Notes under the pieces: generated by a model | What the model was told of the DNA's origin: nothing | What the model saw: only the letters and a program-made list of their open reading frames with translations | Database searches by the model: none | Assembly: GCF_000026105.1 (NCBI RefSeq) | Contig: NC_008027.1 | Span: 2,000,001 to 2,064,000 of the forward strand | Origin: Pseudomonas entomophila L48 | GTDB lineage: Bacteria; Pseudomonadota; Gammaproteobacteria; Pseudomonadales; Pseudomonadaceae | DNA: 64,000 nt | Direction of reading: 5' to 3' | Shown: in pieces, positions 8,216 through 17,264 of the stretch | How positions within the stretch are numbered: position 1 is the stretch's first letter | Layout of the letters: each line of letters opens with the position of its first letter | Position numbers and translations under genes: made by a program

Positions 8216-9055
8216 CCAGTCGCTTTCGCCAGCCGCGACCAGCCGGCGCAGGAGGGCGAAGGCTTGTTGCAGGGCAGCGCTGTCACGCTCGCGGGCATAC
8301 ACCAGGTAGGTCGGGTAGGTGAACTCCGGCGCCTGGGGCACCCGCTCGAACACCCCGTTCTGCAAATAGGCCTGCACCACGCGGGTACGGAAGTAGCCAC
8401 TGCCGCCACGGTCGAGGATGAACTGCAGCGCCAGTGGCCCGAGGTTGAAACTCAGCGCCGCGCGCGCCAGGTCGGGCAGGGCGGCGTCGTGGCGGCGGCG
8501 GAAGGCGGCGCCCCAGTCGATGTAGACATACGGCTCGGGCCGATCGACCCGGCGGATGCGGATCAGCTTTTCCTCCATCAACTGCTCCACCTGCAGGCCC
8601 GGGCCATAGGTCGGCTGGTACACCAGCGCGGCATCCAGCAGGCCCATCTCGACCTTGCGCAACAGTGACTCGCCGTCGCTGACTTCGCTGCGAATGGCAT
8701 GGTTGGGCATCTCCTGGTGCAGAGCGCTGACCCAGTCGAGCATCATCGGGTTGCCCAGGCTCACCTCGCCGCCCACATGCAGCACTTGCTGGCAGCCCTG
8801 GGGCAACGGCAGGTCGCGGCGCGCGGCCTCCCAGGTCTGCACCAGCTGGTTGGCGTAGCTGACGAACGCCTCGCCGTCGGCGGTCAGGCTGGCGCCGCTG
8901 CGGCTGCGTACGAACAGCTGGCAGCCCAGTTGCTGCTCCAGGCGCTGCACGCGGGCGGTGATGGCGGTCTGCGACACGAACAGGCGCTCGGCGGCGGCCA
9001 CCAGGCTGCCGCAGCGAACGATTTCCAGGAAGGTACGGGCCTGATCGATGTCCAT
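8189..9055 (-). CDS. LysR-family transcriptional regulator
   Basis: A 288-residue regulator. It has an N-terminal winged helix-turn-helix (FLEIVRCGSLVAAAERLFVSQTAITARVQRLEQQLG, residues 9-43, read in parts), then the effector-binding domain in two lobes from about residue 90. The gene is convergent with the HPP-CBS gene, and its last 9 codons overlap that gene's end. No obvious target operon is divergent from it; the LRR-kinase gene lies upstream on the same strand. The ligand is unknown. Confidence 0.88.
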   Translation of the reverse strand: MDIDQARTFLEIVRCGSLVAAAERLFVSQTAITARVQRLEQQLGCQLFVRSRSGASLTADGEAFVSYANQLVQTWEAARRDLPLPQGCQQVLHVGGEVSLGNPMMLDWVSALHQEMPNHAIRSEVSDGESLLRKVEMGLLDAALVYQPTYGPGLQVEQLMEEKLIRIRRVDRPEPYVYIDWGAAFRRRHDAALPDLARAALSFNLGPLALQFILDRGGSGYFRTRVVQAYLQNGVFERVPQAPEFTYPTYLVYARERDSAALQQAFALLRRLVAAGESDWSQRWDPLI

Positions 9056-9117
9056 GGCGGGCTCTAGGGGGGAGGGGCATCCATTCTAGAGCCTTTGCCC
9101 CGAAATGGGGCGGGCAA

Positions 9118-10392
9118 TCAGGCCGACAGCCTTTCCACCACTTCGTTGAACAGCGGTCGTTCAGCCACGTCGGGGTGCTGGCAACGCCTGGCCAATGTAT
9201 GCAACATCTTGTCGCTTTCCGGGCAATGCGCCAGCAACTCTTCCAGCAGGATGCCAAAGGCGCGGACTTCGAGGCGCTCAAGGGCCTGAGACCGGGGATG
9301 GAACGACGCCGCGCCGAAATCGCCCAGCAGACATTGGCCGTCTTCGTCGAAGAGGATGTTGTGTGCATACAGGTCGCCATGGCACAGGCCGCGCCCGTGC
9401 AGGTGCGCGCACACCGAGGCGATACCGGAAGCCAGGCGTCGCACGTTGCCCAGGGGCAACGTGAACGTATCGGCATAGCGGTCGCGGGTGCAGCTGTCGA
9501 GGCTGGGTGGCCCGGCAAGGTTGCGCCAGTGCGGGGCGATCAGGTGCATCACCAGGGCGGGCAGCTGTTGTGGATGATCATCGATGCGGCCGGCCAGGCG
9601 CACCAGGTTGGGATGATCGCCGGCAGCGATGCAGGCGCTCATTTCCGCCAGGGGCGAGCCATCGCTGGTGAGTGCGCCCTTGTACAGCTTGACCGCCATC
9701 GGCGCATCCTGGCCTTGGCAGGTGGCGCGGTGGATCACACCGGAGGCACCCTGGCCCAGTACCTGTTCAAGGTGAATGGCATGCCAGGCGATCCGTGGGC
9801 AGTGCCCCTCTTCGGCGGGCGCGACGAAGCCCACGGGCATCGGGTTGTCGGCATAGGCCAGCCAGGCCAGGCTGGGCATGCGCAGCAGCCAGTCGGGCAG
9901 GGCGGGCAGGCAGTTGCTGGCGATGCGCAGCAGCTCGAGCCGTTCGCAACGGGCGAGGCCCTCGGGCAGGGCGCTGAGGCGGTTGCCGGCGAGCATCAGC
10001 TTTTGCAGCCTGGCGCAGTCGCCCAAGGCATCCGGCAGTGTTTCCAGGGCGTTCTCGGTGAGGATCAGTGCCCGCAGGCTGGCAGGCAGCGCCTGCGCGG
10101 TGACGAGCTGGATCTGGTTGTCGCGAAAGCCCACCGTTTCGAGGGTCGCGCAACGTCCCAGCGCCGTTGGTAGCTCAATGAAGCGATTGCCGGAGCAAAA
10201 CAGCACCTTCAGTCGCGTCAGCCGATGCAAGTCGTCCGGCAATTCGCTCAGGTCGTTGTTGCTGAGGTTGAGCACCTCCAGGCTGTCGGCCAGCGTGAAG
10301 ATTTCGCGGGGGAATTCGCTCAGCCCCAACTCAAGGTCAAGGCGGGTGATGCCGCGCAGGCGGCCGGCGCGAAGGTCGTCGAGGTTGTGCAT
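9118..10392 (-). CDS. Leucine-rich-repeat protein kinase
   Basis: A 424-residue cytoplasmic fusion. Residues about 10-190 form seven or eight leucine-rich repeats of the 22-24 residue bacterial type (for example LEVLNLSNNDLSELPDDLHR, LRALILTENALETLPDALG). A serine/threonine protein-kinase-like domain follows: glycine loop LGQGASGVIHRA, ATP lysine in PMAVKLYKG, catalytic loop CHGDLYAHNILFD (HGD in place of HRD) and metal-binding DFG in LLGDFGAASFH. All catalytic residues are present, so it is probably active. Substrate and role are unknown. An ATG at 10452 is in frame, but ATG at 10392 (MHNLDDLRAG) directly precedes the repeats and resembles related proteins, as I recall. It lies alone between LysR and prpE. 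Confidence 0.85.
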   Translation of the reverse strand: MHNLDDLRAGRLRGITRLDLELGLSEFPREIFTLADSLEVLNLSNNDLSELPDDLHRLTRLKVLFCSGNRFIELPTALGRCATLETVGFRDNQIQLVTAQALPASLRALILTENALETLPDALGDCARLQKLMLAGNRLSALPEGLARCERLELLRIASNCLPALPDWLLRMPSLAWLAYADNPMPVGFVAPAEEGHCPRIAWHAIHLEQVLGQGASGVIHRATCQGQDAPMAVKLYKGALTSDGSPLAEMSACIAAGDHPNLVRLAGRIDDHPQQLPALVMHLIAPHWRNLAGPPSLDSCTRDRYADTFTLPLGNVRRLASGIASVCAHLHGRGLCHGDLYAHNILFDEDGQCLLGDFGAASFHPRSQALERLEVRAFGILLEELLAHCPESDKMLHTLARRCQHPDVAERPLFNEVVERLSA

Positions 10393-10546
10393 GGAGCGGG
10401 TCTGGAATCGGCGGGCGGCCATTCTAGCCAGATGGCTGCTGCAAATCTGCATATGGGTTGCGACTTAAGTCAAATGGCAGGCTCCAGGCAGCGGTCCATA
10501 CTCGAAGTTCGCCCTTCTATAACAACAAGTACCGGGTTGTGAACCA

Positions 10547-12436
10547 ATGACCTACCAGCACAGCTACGCCCACTCCATCAGCGATCCCGCCGCCTTCTGG
10601 CAAGCCCAGGCCGAACAGCTGGCCTGGCACCGCAAGCCCTCGCTCACCTTGCAGGAAAACCCCGACGGTACCCACCGCTGGTTTGCCGACGGCCGGTTGA
10701 ACAGTTGCCACCTGGCCCTCGACCATCAGATCGAGCAGGGCCGTGGCGAGCAGTTGGCGCTGATCTACGACTCGCCGGTGACCGGCGTGCAACAGACCTT
10801 CACCTACAACCAACTGCGGGACGAAGTCGCGCGCCTGGCTGGCCTGCTACGCTCGCTGGGTGTGAGCAAGGGTGATGGGGTGATCATCTACATGCCCATG
10901 GTGCCGCAGGCGGCCATGGCCATGCTCGCCTGCGCGCGAATCGGCGCGGTGCACTCGGTGGTGTTTGGTGGCTTTGCCGCCAACGAACTGGCCCTGCGCA
11001 TCGACGATGCGCGGCCGACGTTGTTGCTCACGGCCTCGTGCGGGCTGGAGTTCGACCGGGTCATCGAATACAAGCCGCTGGTCGATCGCGCCCTGCAACT
11101 GGCCCGGCACCAGCCCCGGCAGGTGCTGGTGCTGCAACGGCCCCAGGCCAGGGCCGAGCTGCAAGCCGGCCGCGACCTGGACTGGGAACAGGCATTGTCG
11201 GGCGCCGCGCCGGTCACCCCTGTGGCGCTGGACGCGGGCGACCCGCTGTACATCATGTACACCTCCGGCACCACCGGCAAACCCAAGGGCATCGTGCGCG
11301 AGAATGGCGGCAACGCGGTGGCCCTGTGCTATGCCATGCGCCACGTCTATGGCATGCAGGCGGGCGATGTGTGGTGGGGGATTTCCGATGTGGGCTGGGT
11401 GGTCGGCCATTCGCTGATCGTCTACGGGCCGCTGATGAGCGGCTGCACCACGGTGTTCTACGAAGGCAAGCCGATCCGCACCCCGGACGCCTCGGCCTAT
11501 TGGCGGGTGGTGGAACAGTACAAGGTCAATGGCCTGTTCTGCGCGCCCACCGCGATGCGTGCGATCCGCAAGGAAGACCCGGACGGTGAGCTGATCCACC
11601 GTCACGACCTGGGGTCGCTGCGCCAGCTGTTCCTGGCGGGCGAGAAGCTCGATTCCAGTACCCATGAATGGTTGGAGCGGGTTAGCGGCAAGCCGGTGCA
11701 CGACCATTGGTGGCAGACCGAGACCGGTTGGCCGGTGACCGCGCCTTGCGTGGGGCTGCAGGGCAGTGCCGCCCGACCGGGGTCCAGCAACCGTGCGGTG
11801 CCGGGTTACAACGTGCAGGTGCTGGACGACGAGGGCAAGCCGCTTGGGCCCAACCAGCAGGGCGCCATAGTGATCGCCTTGCCCTTGCCGCCCGGTTGCA
11901 GCCAGACCCTGTGGGGCGATCACCCGCGCTATCTGGAGGCTTACTTGCGCAGCTATCCAGGCTATTACCACACCGGTGACGGTGGCTACCTGGATGACGA
12001 CGGCTTCGTCTACATCATGGGCCGTACCGACGACGTGATAAACGTCTCCGGCCATCGCCTGTCCACCGGCGAGATGGAGGACCTGGTGGCGCGTCATGCG
12101 GCGGTGGCCGAATGCGCGGTAATCGGCGTGCATGACGAAATCAAGGGGCAGGTGCCGCTGGCGCTGGTGGTGCTCAAGGACGGGCAGGGCATCGGTGAGG
12201 CACAGTTGCAGGGCGAGTTGGTGGCCAGCGTGCGTGAGCAGATCGGCGCCCTGGCGTGCTTCAACCGCGTGCGGCTGGTCAAGCGCCTGCCCAAGACCCG
12301 CTCGGGCAAGATCCTGCGGGCGGTGCTGCGCAAGATTGCCGACGGGCAGGACTATGTTGCGCCCTCGACCCTGGACGACCCGACGGTGCTGGGGGAGATC
12401 GAAGGGGTGCTGGCGGATTTGCCCCGGGCGGGCTGA
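10547..12436 (+). CDS. prpE: Propionyl-CoA synthetase (PrpE-type acyl-CoA synthetase)
   Basis: A 629-residue AMP-forming acyl-CoA synthetase that activates short-chain fatty acids such as propionate to their CoA thioesters (cytoplasm). The AMP-binding P-loop motif is YTSGTTGKPKG near residue 240. The acetyl/propionyl-CoA synthetase signature DVWWGISDVGWVVGHS and the A8 hinge YIMGRTDDVINVSGHR are present. The catalytic lysine lies in LPKTRSGKILR near the C-terminus. The length matches PrpE (about 628), shorter than Acs (about 650). It is a single gene with no prp operon around it, followed by a REP element. Confidence 0.9.
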   Translation: MTYQHSYAHSISDPAAFWQAQAEQLAWHRKPSLTLQENPDGTHRWFADGRLNSCHLALDHQIEQGRGEQLALIYDSPVTGVQQTFTYNQLRDEVARLAGLLRSLGVSKGDGVIIYMPMVPQAAMAMLACARIGAVHSVVFGGFAANELALRIDDARPTLLLTASCGLEFDRVIEYKPLVDRALQLARHQPRQVLVLQRPQARAELQAGRDLDWEQALSGAAPVTPVALDAGDPLYIMYTSGTTGKPKGIVRENGGNAVALCYAMRHVYGMQAGDVWWGISDVGWVVGHSLIVYGPLMSGCTTVFYEGKPIRTPDASAYWRVVEQYKVNGLFCAPTAMRAIRKEDPDGELIHRHDLGSLRQLFLAGEKLDSSTHEWLERVSGKPVHDHWWQTETGWPVTAPCVGLQGSAARPGSSNRAVPGYNVQVLDDEGKPLGPNQQGAIVIALPLPPGCSQTLWGDHPRYLEAYLRSYPGYYHTGDGGYLDDDGFVYIMGRTDDVINVSGHRLSTGEMEDLVARHAAVAECAVIGVHDEIKGQVPLALVVLKDGQGIGEAQLQGELVASVREQIGALACFNRVRLVKRLPKTRSGKILRAVLRKIADGQDYVAPSTLDDPTVLGEIEGVLADLPRAG

Positions 12437-12459
12437 ACCCCTCGACCTGATACAACCTC

Positions 12460-12545
12460 TGTAGGAGCGGCTTCAGCCGCGATCACCCGCGAGGCGGGTG
12501 CCGGGCACCGGGATGCCTGCATCGCGGCTGAAGCCGCTCCTACAG
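12460..12545. repeat. REP element pair (GGCTTCAGCC type)
   Basis: Outer arms TGTAGGAGCGGCTTCAGCCG and complement enclose an inner CACCCGCGAGGCGGGTG palindrome. It lies between the convergent ends of prpE and zapE. Confidence 0.92.
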
Positions 12546-12553
12546 GGATGGCC

Positions 12554-13627
12554 TCAGGCCGGGCCAATCCGATGCAACTGCCCCAGTCGGCTTCGTGTGC
12601 GCATCAAATCGGCGAGCGCCCCGCCAAGGCTCTGCTCCAGCGGCCGCTGGCTGATCACTGTCACCTGGCGGTCCTGGTCATACAACACATCCACCAGATT
12701 GACGAACCGCTGCTGCGCGGCGAGCGAGCACTCGGCCAGGTCGTCCAGGCCATCGATGATCCAGTGATCGTAACGTTCGGCCAGTACCAGGTAGTCGATC
12801 ACTGCGGTGGGCTGCTCGCACAGGTCGTCGAAGGCGAACATCACCTGCCGATCTTCGCTGGCCAGGGCGCGCAGCGGTCGCTTGTTGATGTCCAGCACGC
12901 ATGGCGACGTTGTCGGTAGCGCCAGCGCCTGGCGCTGTTGCGCGGTGCCCGGCCATACGAAATACCCCTGGGTGAAGCGCTGGTGTTCACGGTTGGCCGG
13001 CAAGCTGCGAAAATCCGTGTCGCCCCCGACTTCCAGTACCTGCATGCGGCTGTTGATCAGGCGGATCACCGGCAGGAAACGTTCGTGGTACAGCGGGTTG
13101 GGCAGCAGCCCTTCGGGGGCATAGTTGGAGGTCATCAGCAGGAGCACGCCGCGCTGGAACAGGGCGCTGAACAGCCGGGTGAGGAGCATGGCATCGCCGA
13201 TATCGTGTACATGGAACTCATCGAAGCACAGCACCTGGCAATCGCCCAGCAACGTGTCGAGCGTCGCCCCCAGCGCATCGTCCAGCGCCCGGTGGCGGTG
13301 CATGCCCTGGTGCAGGCGAGCGAAGAAGTCATGGAAATGCAGGCGTCGCTTGGCGGGGGTGGGCACCGCCTGGAAGAAGCCGTCGAGCAGCCAGCTCTTG
13401 CCGCGCCCCACCGCGCCATGCAGGTACAGGCTGCGCGGTTGATCCGTTTCGAGCGTGGCCAGTGTGCGGGCCATGGCCTCGATCACCCGGCTCTGGCTGT
13501 CGCTCAGGGTGTAGCCACGCTCGATCGCCTTTTGCTGGAAGTAGCCCGGCAGCGCGCTGTTCACGGCGGATTCGCTGCGCAGGCGCTGGCTGAGGTGGCG
13601 CAGTGGAGCGGGACGCCAGGTGGACAA
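12554..13627 (-). CDS. zapE: ZapE/AFG1-family cell division ATPase
   Basis: A 357-residue cytoplasmic P-loop ATPase of the AFG1/ZapE family, which in E. coli associates with the Z-ring. Walker A is GAVGRGKS (residues 71-78 from the chosen start). Walker B is CFDEFHVHDIGDAM, and a sensor-1 type motif LLMTSNYAPEGL follows. The frame remains open to an ATG at 13711. However, TTG at 13627 has GAGGAA eight bases upstream and yields a protein of the normal family length, so I prefer it. It is a monocistronic gene convergent with prpE. Confidence 0.87.
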   Translation of the reverse strand: MSTWRPAPLRHLSQRLRSESAVNSALPGYFQQKAIERGYTLSDSQSRVIEAMARTLATLETDQPRSLYLHGAVGRGKSWLLDGFFQAVPTPAKRRLHFHDFFARLHQGMHRHRALDDALGATLDTLLGDCQVLCFDEFHVHDIGDAMLLTRLFSALFQRGVLLLMTSNYAPEGLLPNPLYHERFLPVIRLINSRMQVLEVGGDTDFRSLPANREHQRFTQGYFVWPGTAQQRQALALPTTSPCVLDINKRPLRALASEDRQVMFAFDDLCEQPTAVIDYLVLAERYDHWIIDGLDDLAECSLAAQQRFVNLVDVLYDQDRQVTVISQRPLEQSLGGALADLMRTRSRLGQLHRIGPA

Positions 13628-13760
13628 GGGGCAGGTTCCTCGAGCAGGTACGGGCAGGGCGCAGCTTGCGCGAGCGCGGGCATTTTGACCAATCGAGAAT
13701 ATGCCGGGCAATGATCGTGAAATGCGATAGGTAGGCGGCCCGTTTCAGCCTTTGCGTCCA

Positions 13761-14672
13761 TCACGGCTCATTGCGCTGCCTGCGGTAAGCGCCCGGTTGC
13801 ACCCCCACCGCCTTGGCAAACGCCCGCGTAAACGCAGCCACCGATTGATACCCCACCTGCGCCCCCACCTGCTCGACGGTATTCCCCGCCTTGAGCAGCT
13901 GGCAGGCATGGCGCATGCGTAGCGCCAGCAGCACCTGCCCCGGTGACTGCCCGGCCAACTCGTTGAAGCGCTTGAAGAACGCCGAGCGTGAGAGCCCCGC
14001 GCAGGCCGCCATGTTCTCCAGCGTCCAGGCCTGCCCAGGCGCTTCGATCATCTGCTCCAGCAACCCGGCGAAGGCCGGTTGGCGGGCGAGGGCGACCAAG
14101 CCGCCAAGCGACTGTTCGCCATGTACCTGCTGGCGCAGCACATAGAGGAACAGCAGGTGGGTGAGCCGTTCGAGCAAGGTCGCCGACGGCTGCGGCGCAC
14201 GCCGGCACTCCTCCAGGATCAGCTCGAACAGCGCCCGCGCGGCGCTCCCGGCCGGGTCCCCGGCACGCAGCAGGATCCAGCCCGGCAGTCCCTCGACGAT
14301 CAACGTCGACAACCCCGTCTGGAAATGGAAGAACCCGCACACCAGCCCCACGCCATCACCCGCGTCCAGATCCAGCCCCTGCATCGTCTGGCGCGGCTGG
14401 GCGCAGGCATCGGTTGCGTTGCGGTCACTGGACAGTCGATAGCCCAGGTCACGCAGCAGGAATACCGCGTCGCCACTTTCCAGCCGCAGCGCCTCGGGCT
14501 GGCCATCGATGTGCAGCCAGCAATGCCCCTGCACCACCAGGTGGAAACTGGCCCGGCCCATGCCCTGGGTGCTGGCATGCCAGCCGCCGCAGTAGCGGCC
14601 GACATGAAACAGGCTGGCGTCGAGCTCCAGGCCTTCTAATAACCAATCGACGAGGTGGCTGGATGAAATCAT
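13761..14672 (-). CDS. AraC-family transcriptional regulator (cupin type)
   Basis: A 303-residue regulator. The N-terminal cupin-like sensor (residues 1-190) contains FHLVVQGHCWLHIDG and LESGDAVFLLRDLGYRL. A C-terminal double helix-turn-helix (about 200-300) carries AACAGLSRSAFFKRFNELAGQSPGQ, read in two parts, and the second helix VGAQVGYQSVAAFTRAFAKAVG. It is divergent from, and about 100 bp from, the AhpD-like/acyl-CoA dehydrogenase/ABC operon, and is the obvious candidate regulator of that operon. The effector is unknown. Confidence 0.9.
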   Translation of the reverse strand: MISSSHLVDWLLEGLELDASLFHVGRYCGGWHASTQGMGRASFHLVVQGHCWLHIDGQPEALRLESGDAVFLLRDLGYRLSSDRNATDACAQPRQTMQGLDLDAGDGVGLVCGFFHFQTGLSTLIVEGLPGWILLRAGDPAGSAARALFELILEECRRAPQPSATLLERLTHLLFLYVLRQQVHGEQSLGGLVALARQPAFAGLLEQMIEAPGQAWTLENMAACAGLSRSAFFKRFNELAGQSPGQVLLALRMRHACQLLKAGNTVEQVGAQVGYQSVAAFTRAFAKAVGVQPGAYRRQRNEP

Positions 14673-14774
14673 CTAATGCAAGGACTCTGGAGCAAGGAAA
14701 GGCGACTGATGAATATGGATGCTACTTCTTATAACCAACAGACTGTAGCGACCTACATCAAAGGAGACCACTCC

Positions 14775-15335
14775 ATGTCCGCGCGCATCACTCTACACAG
14801 CCTGCAGACCGCTCCGGAAGCCGCACGTCCGTTCCTTGAGAGCGCGCAGAAGAACTCCGGCTTCATTCCCAACCTGCTGGGCATCCTCGCCAACGCCCCG
14901 GCCGCCCTGGAAACCTATGTCACGGTGTCGGCGCTCAACGGCAAGTCCGAGCTGACCCTGGCCGAGCGCGAAGTGGTGCAGTTGATTGCCGCCACCAAAC
15001 ACGGTTGCGACTTCTGCGTGGCTGGCCACACCGCCGTGGCGCTGAACAAGGCCAAGCTGCCGCAAGAGGTGGTCGATGCGCTGCGCGCCCGTGGCGAGTT
15101 GCCGGATGCCCGCTTCGAGACCCTGGCCGAGTTCGCCCGTGAAGTGATCGCCACCCGCGGCAACGTCAGCGATGCTACCTACCAGGCCTTCCGCGACGCT
15201 GGTTTTACCGAAGGCAACGCCCTGGAAGTGATCCTCGGCGTGAGCCTCGCAACCCTGTGCAACTTTGCTAATGTGTTCGCCCAGACGCCGCTCAACGACG
15301 AGCTGGGCAAGTACCGCTGGCAGCCTTCGGCGTAA
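14775..15335 (+). CDS. Carboxymuconolactone decarboxylase / AhpD-like protein
   Basis: A 186-residue member of the CMD/AhpD superfamily. The redox motif HGCDFCVAGH (Cys78, Cys81, His85) is the AhpD-type CxxC...H active site, so a peroxidase or thiol-reductase activity is more likely than true gamma-carboxymuconolactone decarboxylation (inference). ATG at 14775 has AAGGAG 8 bases upstream, and the translation MSARITLHSLQTAPEAARPF fits the family; an upstream in-frame ATG lacks this support. First gene of a five-gene operon, with a divergent AraC regulator. Confidence 0.88.
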   Translation: MSARITLHSLQTAPEAARPFLESAQKNSGFIPNLLGILANAPAALETYVTVSALNGKSELTLAEREVVQLIAATKHGCDFCVAGHTAVALNKAKLPQEVVDALRARGELPDARFETLAEFAREVIATRGNVSDATYQAFRDAGFTEGNALEVILGVSLATLCNFANVFAQTPLNDELGKYRWQPSA

Positions 15336-15381
15336 ACCACGCCCGGTGCCGGCGTGGCCGGCGTTTCAAAGGAGTAGGGAC

Positions 15382-16446
15382 ATGCTTGATTCCGCATTTC
15401 GCCACTGGCTGGATGCCAATGCCGAAGCCATCGACCAGGGCCGCTGCGACCCGCACCTGGTCCTGGCGCACATCGCCGAGTCGCAACTGCTGCGCGTCGG
15501 CGTCGACCCAGCCCTGGGCGGCTCGGGTGGCGACGTCACCGAGGCGGTGGAAGCCATTGCCGCCATCGCCAGCCGCTCGTTGGCCGCGGCCTTCGTCTGC
15601 TGGGGGCAGCGCGCCTTCATCGAATACCTGTTGCAAAGCCCCAACCAGCCCCTGCGCGAGCGCTTGATCCCCGACCTGCTCAAGGGCGAGCTGGCCGGCG
15701 CCACGGGGTTGTCCAATGCCATGAAGTTCCTGTCCGGCATCGAGGCCCTGCAGGTGCGCGGTCGGCCCGAGACGCACGGCTGGACCCTGGAAGGCCGCCT
15801 GCACTGGGTGACCAACCTGCGCAAATGCGGCTTCGTGGTGGCTGCGGCCATCGAGGACGATGCCGGTGGCGCACCGTTCGTGGTCGCGATTCCGTCCACC
15901 GCCCAAGGCCTGGAACGTTCCGACGATCTGCAACTGATGGGGCTGCAATCGAGCAACACCGCCGCACTGGCCTTCCACCAGGTGGAACTGGCCCGCGACT
16001 GGCTGCTGCATGACAATGCCCGCGAGTTCCTGCCCAAGGTGCGCCCGGCGTTCCTCGCGCTGCAGTGCGGCATGGCCATCGGCCTGGCCCGACGCGCACT
16101 GGATGAGGTACAGGAGCACCTGCAAGGTCGTGGCTCGTTCCTCGAGGAGGCCAGCCTGGTGCTCAAGGAGCGCCTGGAGAACACCGTCGGTGAATTGAAG
16201 CAGGGCCTGCTCGACGGCCGCTTCCTCAAGCAGCCGGCCGCCCTGTTCAAGCTGCGCATCACCCTTGCTGAAAGCGCCGCCGACGCCGTGCAGCTGGAAC
16301 TGCAGGCCAGCGGTGGCAAGGCTTACCTGACCGCCTATGGCGAAGGGTTCGCCCGTCGCTGGCGCGAGTCGGCGTTCGTGCCAATCGTCACCCCGAGCCT
16401 GGTGCAACTGCGCGCCGAGTTGCAGCGCCAGGCGGCCACGGCATGA
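15382..16446 (+). CDS. Acyl-CoA dehydrogenase-like flavoprotein
   Basis: A 354-residue protein with the acyl-CoA dehydrogenase fold: an N-terminal helical part (to about 100), a middle beta part with GATGLSNAMKFLSG and WVTNLRKCGFVVAAA, and a C-terminal four-helix bundle. This family includes flavin monooxygenases of sulfur metabolism (DszC/SfnC-like) as well as true dehydrogenases. The link with a sulfonate/taurine-type importer makes an organosulfur or similar oxidation plausible but unproven. ATG at 15382 has AAAGGAG upstream. The stop overlaps the next start by four bases (ATGA). Confidence 0.83.
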   Translation: MLDSAFRHWLDANAEAIDQGRCDPHLVLAHIAESQLLRVGVDPALGGSGGDVTEAVEAIAAIASRSLAAAFVCWGQRAFIEYLLQSPNQPLRERLIPDLLKGELAGATGLSNAMKFLSGIEALQVRGRPETHGWTLEGRLHWVTNLRKCGFVVAAAIEDDAGGAPFVVAIPSTAQGLERSDDLQLMGLQSSNTAALAFHQVELARDWLLHDNAREFLPKVRPAFLALQCGMAIGLARRALDEVQEHLQGRGSFLEEASLVLKERLENTVGELKQGLLDGRFLKQPAALFKLRITLAESAADAVQLELQASGGKAYLTAYGEGFARRWRESAFVPIVTPSLVQLRAELQRQAATA

Positions 16447-17264
16447 GTGATGCGTTGCTCGAAGCCCGGGACATCAGCCTGGGCTACCCTCGCGAGGGTG
16501 GCTGGCAGGCGGTGCTGGCGCAGTTCGACCTGACCCTGGCCGCTGGCGAAGTTGTCACTATTCTCGGCCCCAGCGGGGTGGGCAAGTCCAGCCTGCTGCG
16601 GGTGCTGGCGGGTTTGCAGCAACCGCGTGGCGGCGTCGTCACGTTGCATGGCGAGGCATTGCAGGGGCCACACCCGCGCCTGGCGGTGGCGTTCCAGGAC
16701 CCGAGCCTGCTGCCCTGGCTCAGCCTGGAAAAGAACGTCGCCTTCGGCCTCGACTTTGCCCGTCAACCCAAGCTGTCGAGCAGCGAGCGCCGCGCGCGGA
16801 TCGACCATGCCATCGAAGCCGTCGGCCTGGCCCATGCGCGCACTCAGTACCCCGCCCAGTTGTCCGGTGGCATGGCCCAGCGCACCGCGCTGGCCCGCTG
16901 CCTGGCGCGCCAGCCCGAAGTGTTGCTGCTCGACGAACCGTTCGGTGCGCTGGACGAGGTGACCCGTGCCGACATGCAGCAACTGCTGTTGCAACTGATC
17001 GCCACCCACAATACCGCCGCCGTGCTGATCACCCACGACATCGACGAGGCCCTGTTGTTGTCCGATCGCGTGTTGCTACTGGGCGACCACCCGGCGCGCA
17101 CCCTCGGCCAGTGGCGCATCGACCTGCCGCAGCCGCGCGCACAGCGGGTAGAGGAGCTGGGCGCCCTGCGTATCGACATCCTGAAAACCCTACGGCGGGC
17201 AAGCCGCGTAGCCGAACCCACCCCATCCCCCTTGCCCTCGGAGGCTGTCCATGTGCATGGATGA
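16443..17264 (+). CDS. ABC transporter ATPase (nitrate/sulfonate/taurine type)
   Basis: A 273-residue ATP-hydrolysing subunit of an importer. Walker A is GPSGVGKS (residues 42-49). The Q-loop is AFQDPSLLPWLS, the signature LSGGMAQRTALAR, Walker B LLLDEPFGALD and the switch histidine is in ITHDIDEA. The PSLLPWLS segment is typical of the SsuB/TauB/NrtD group. It overlaps both neighbours (ATGA with the flavoprotein; 14 bases with the binding protein), so it is translationally coupled. Confidence 0.92.
   Translation: MSDALLEARDISLGYPREGGWQAVLAQFDLTLAAGEVVTILGPSGVGKSSLLRVLAGLQQPRGGVVTLHGEALQGPHPRLAVAFQDPSLLPWLSLEKNVAFGLDFARQPKLSSSERRARIDHAIEAVGLAHARTQYPAQLSGGMAQRTALARCLARQPEVLLLDEPFGALDEVTRADMQQLLLQLIATHNTAAVLITHDIDEALLLSDRVLLLGDHPARTLGQWRIDLPQPRAQRVEELGALRIDILKTLRRASRVAEPTPSPLPSEAVHVHG

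Noticed and set aside
10474..10490. ATGGCAGGCTCCAGGCA upstream of prpE as a sigma-54 promoter
   Set aside because: GG and GC spacing is right, but both T residues before the GC are replaced (AG), so the match is too weak to claim.
14676..14774. Extended N-terminus of the AhpD-like protein
   Set aside because: The strong AAGGAG sits at 14761 in front of ATG 14775; the earlier codons are not family-like.
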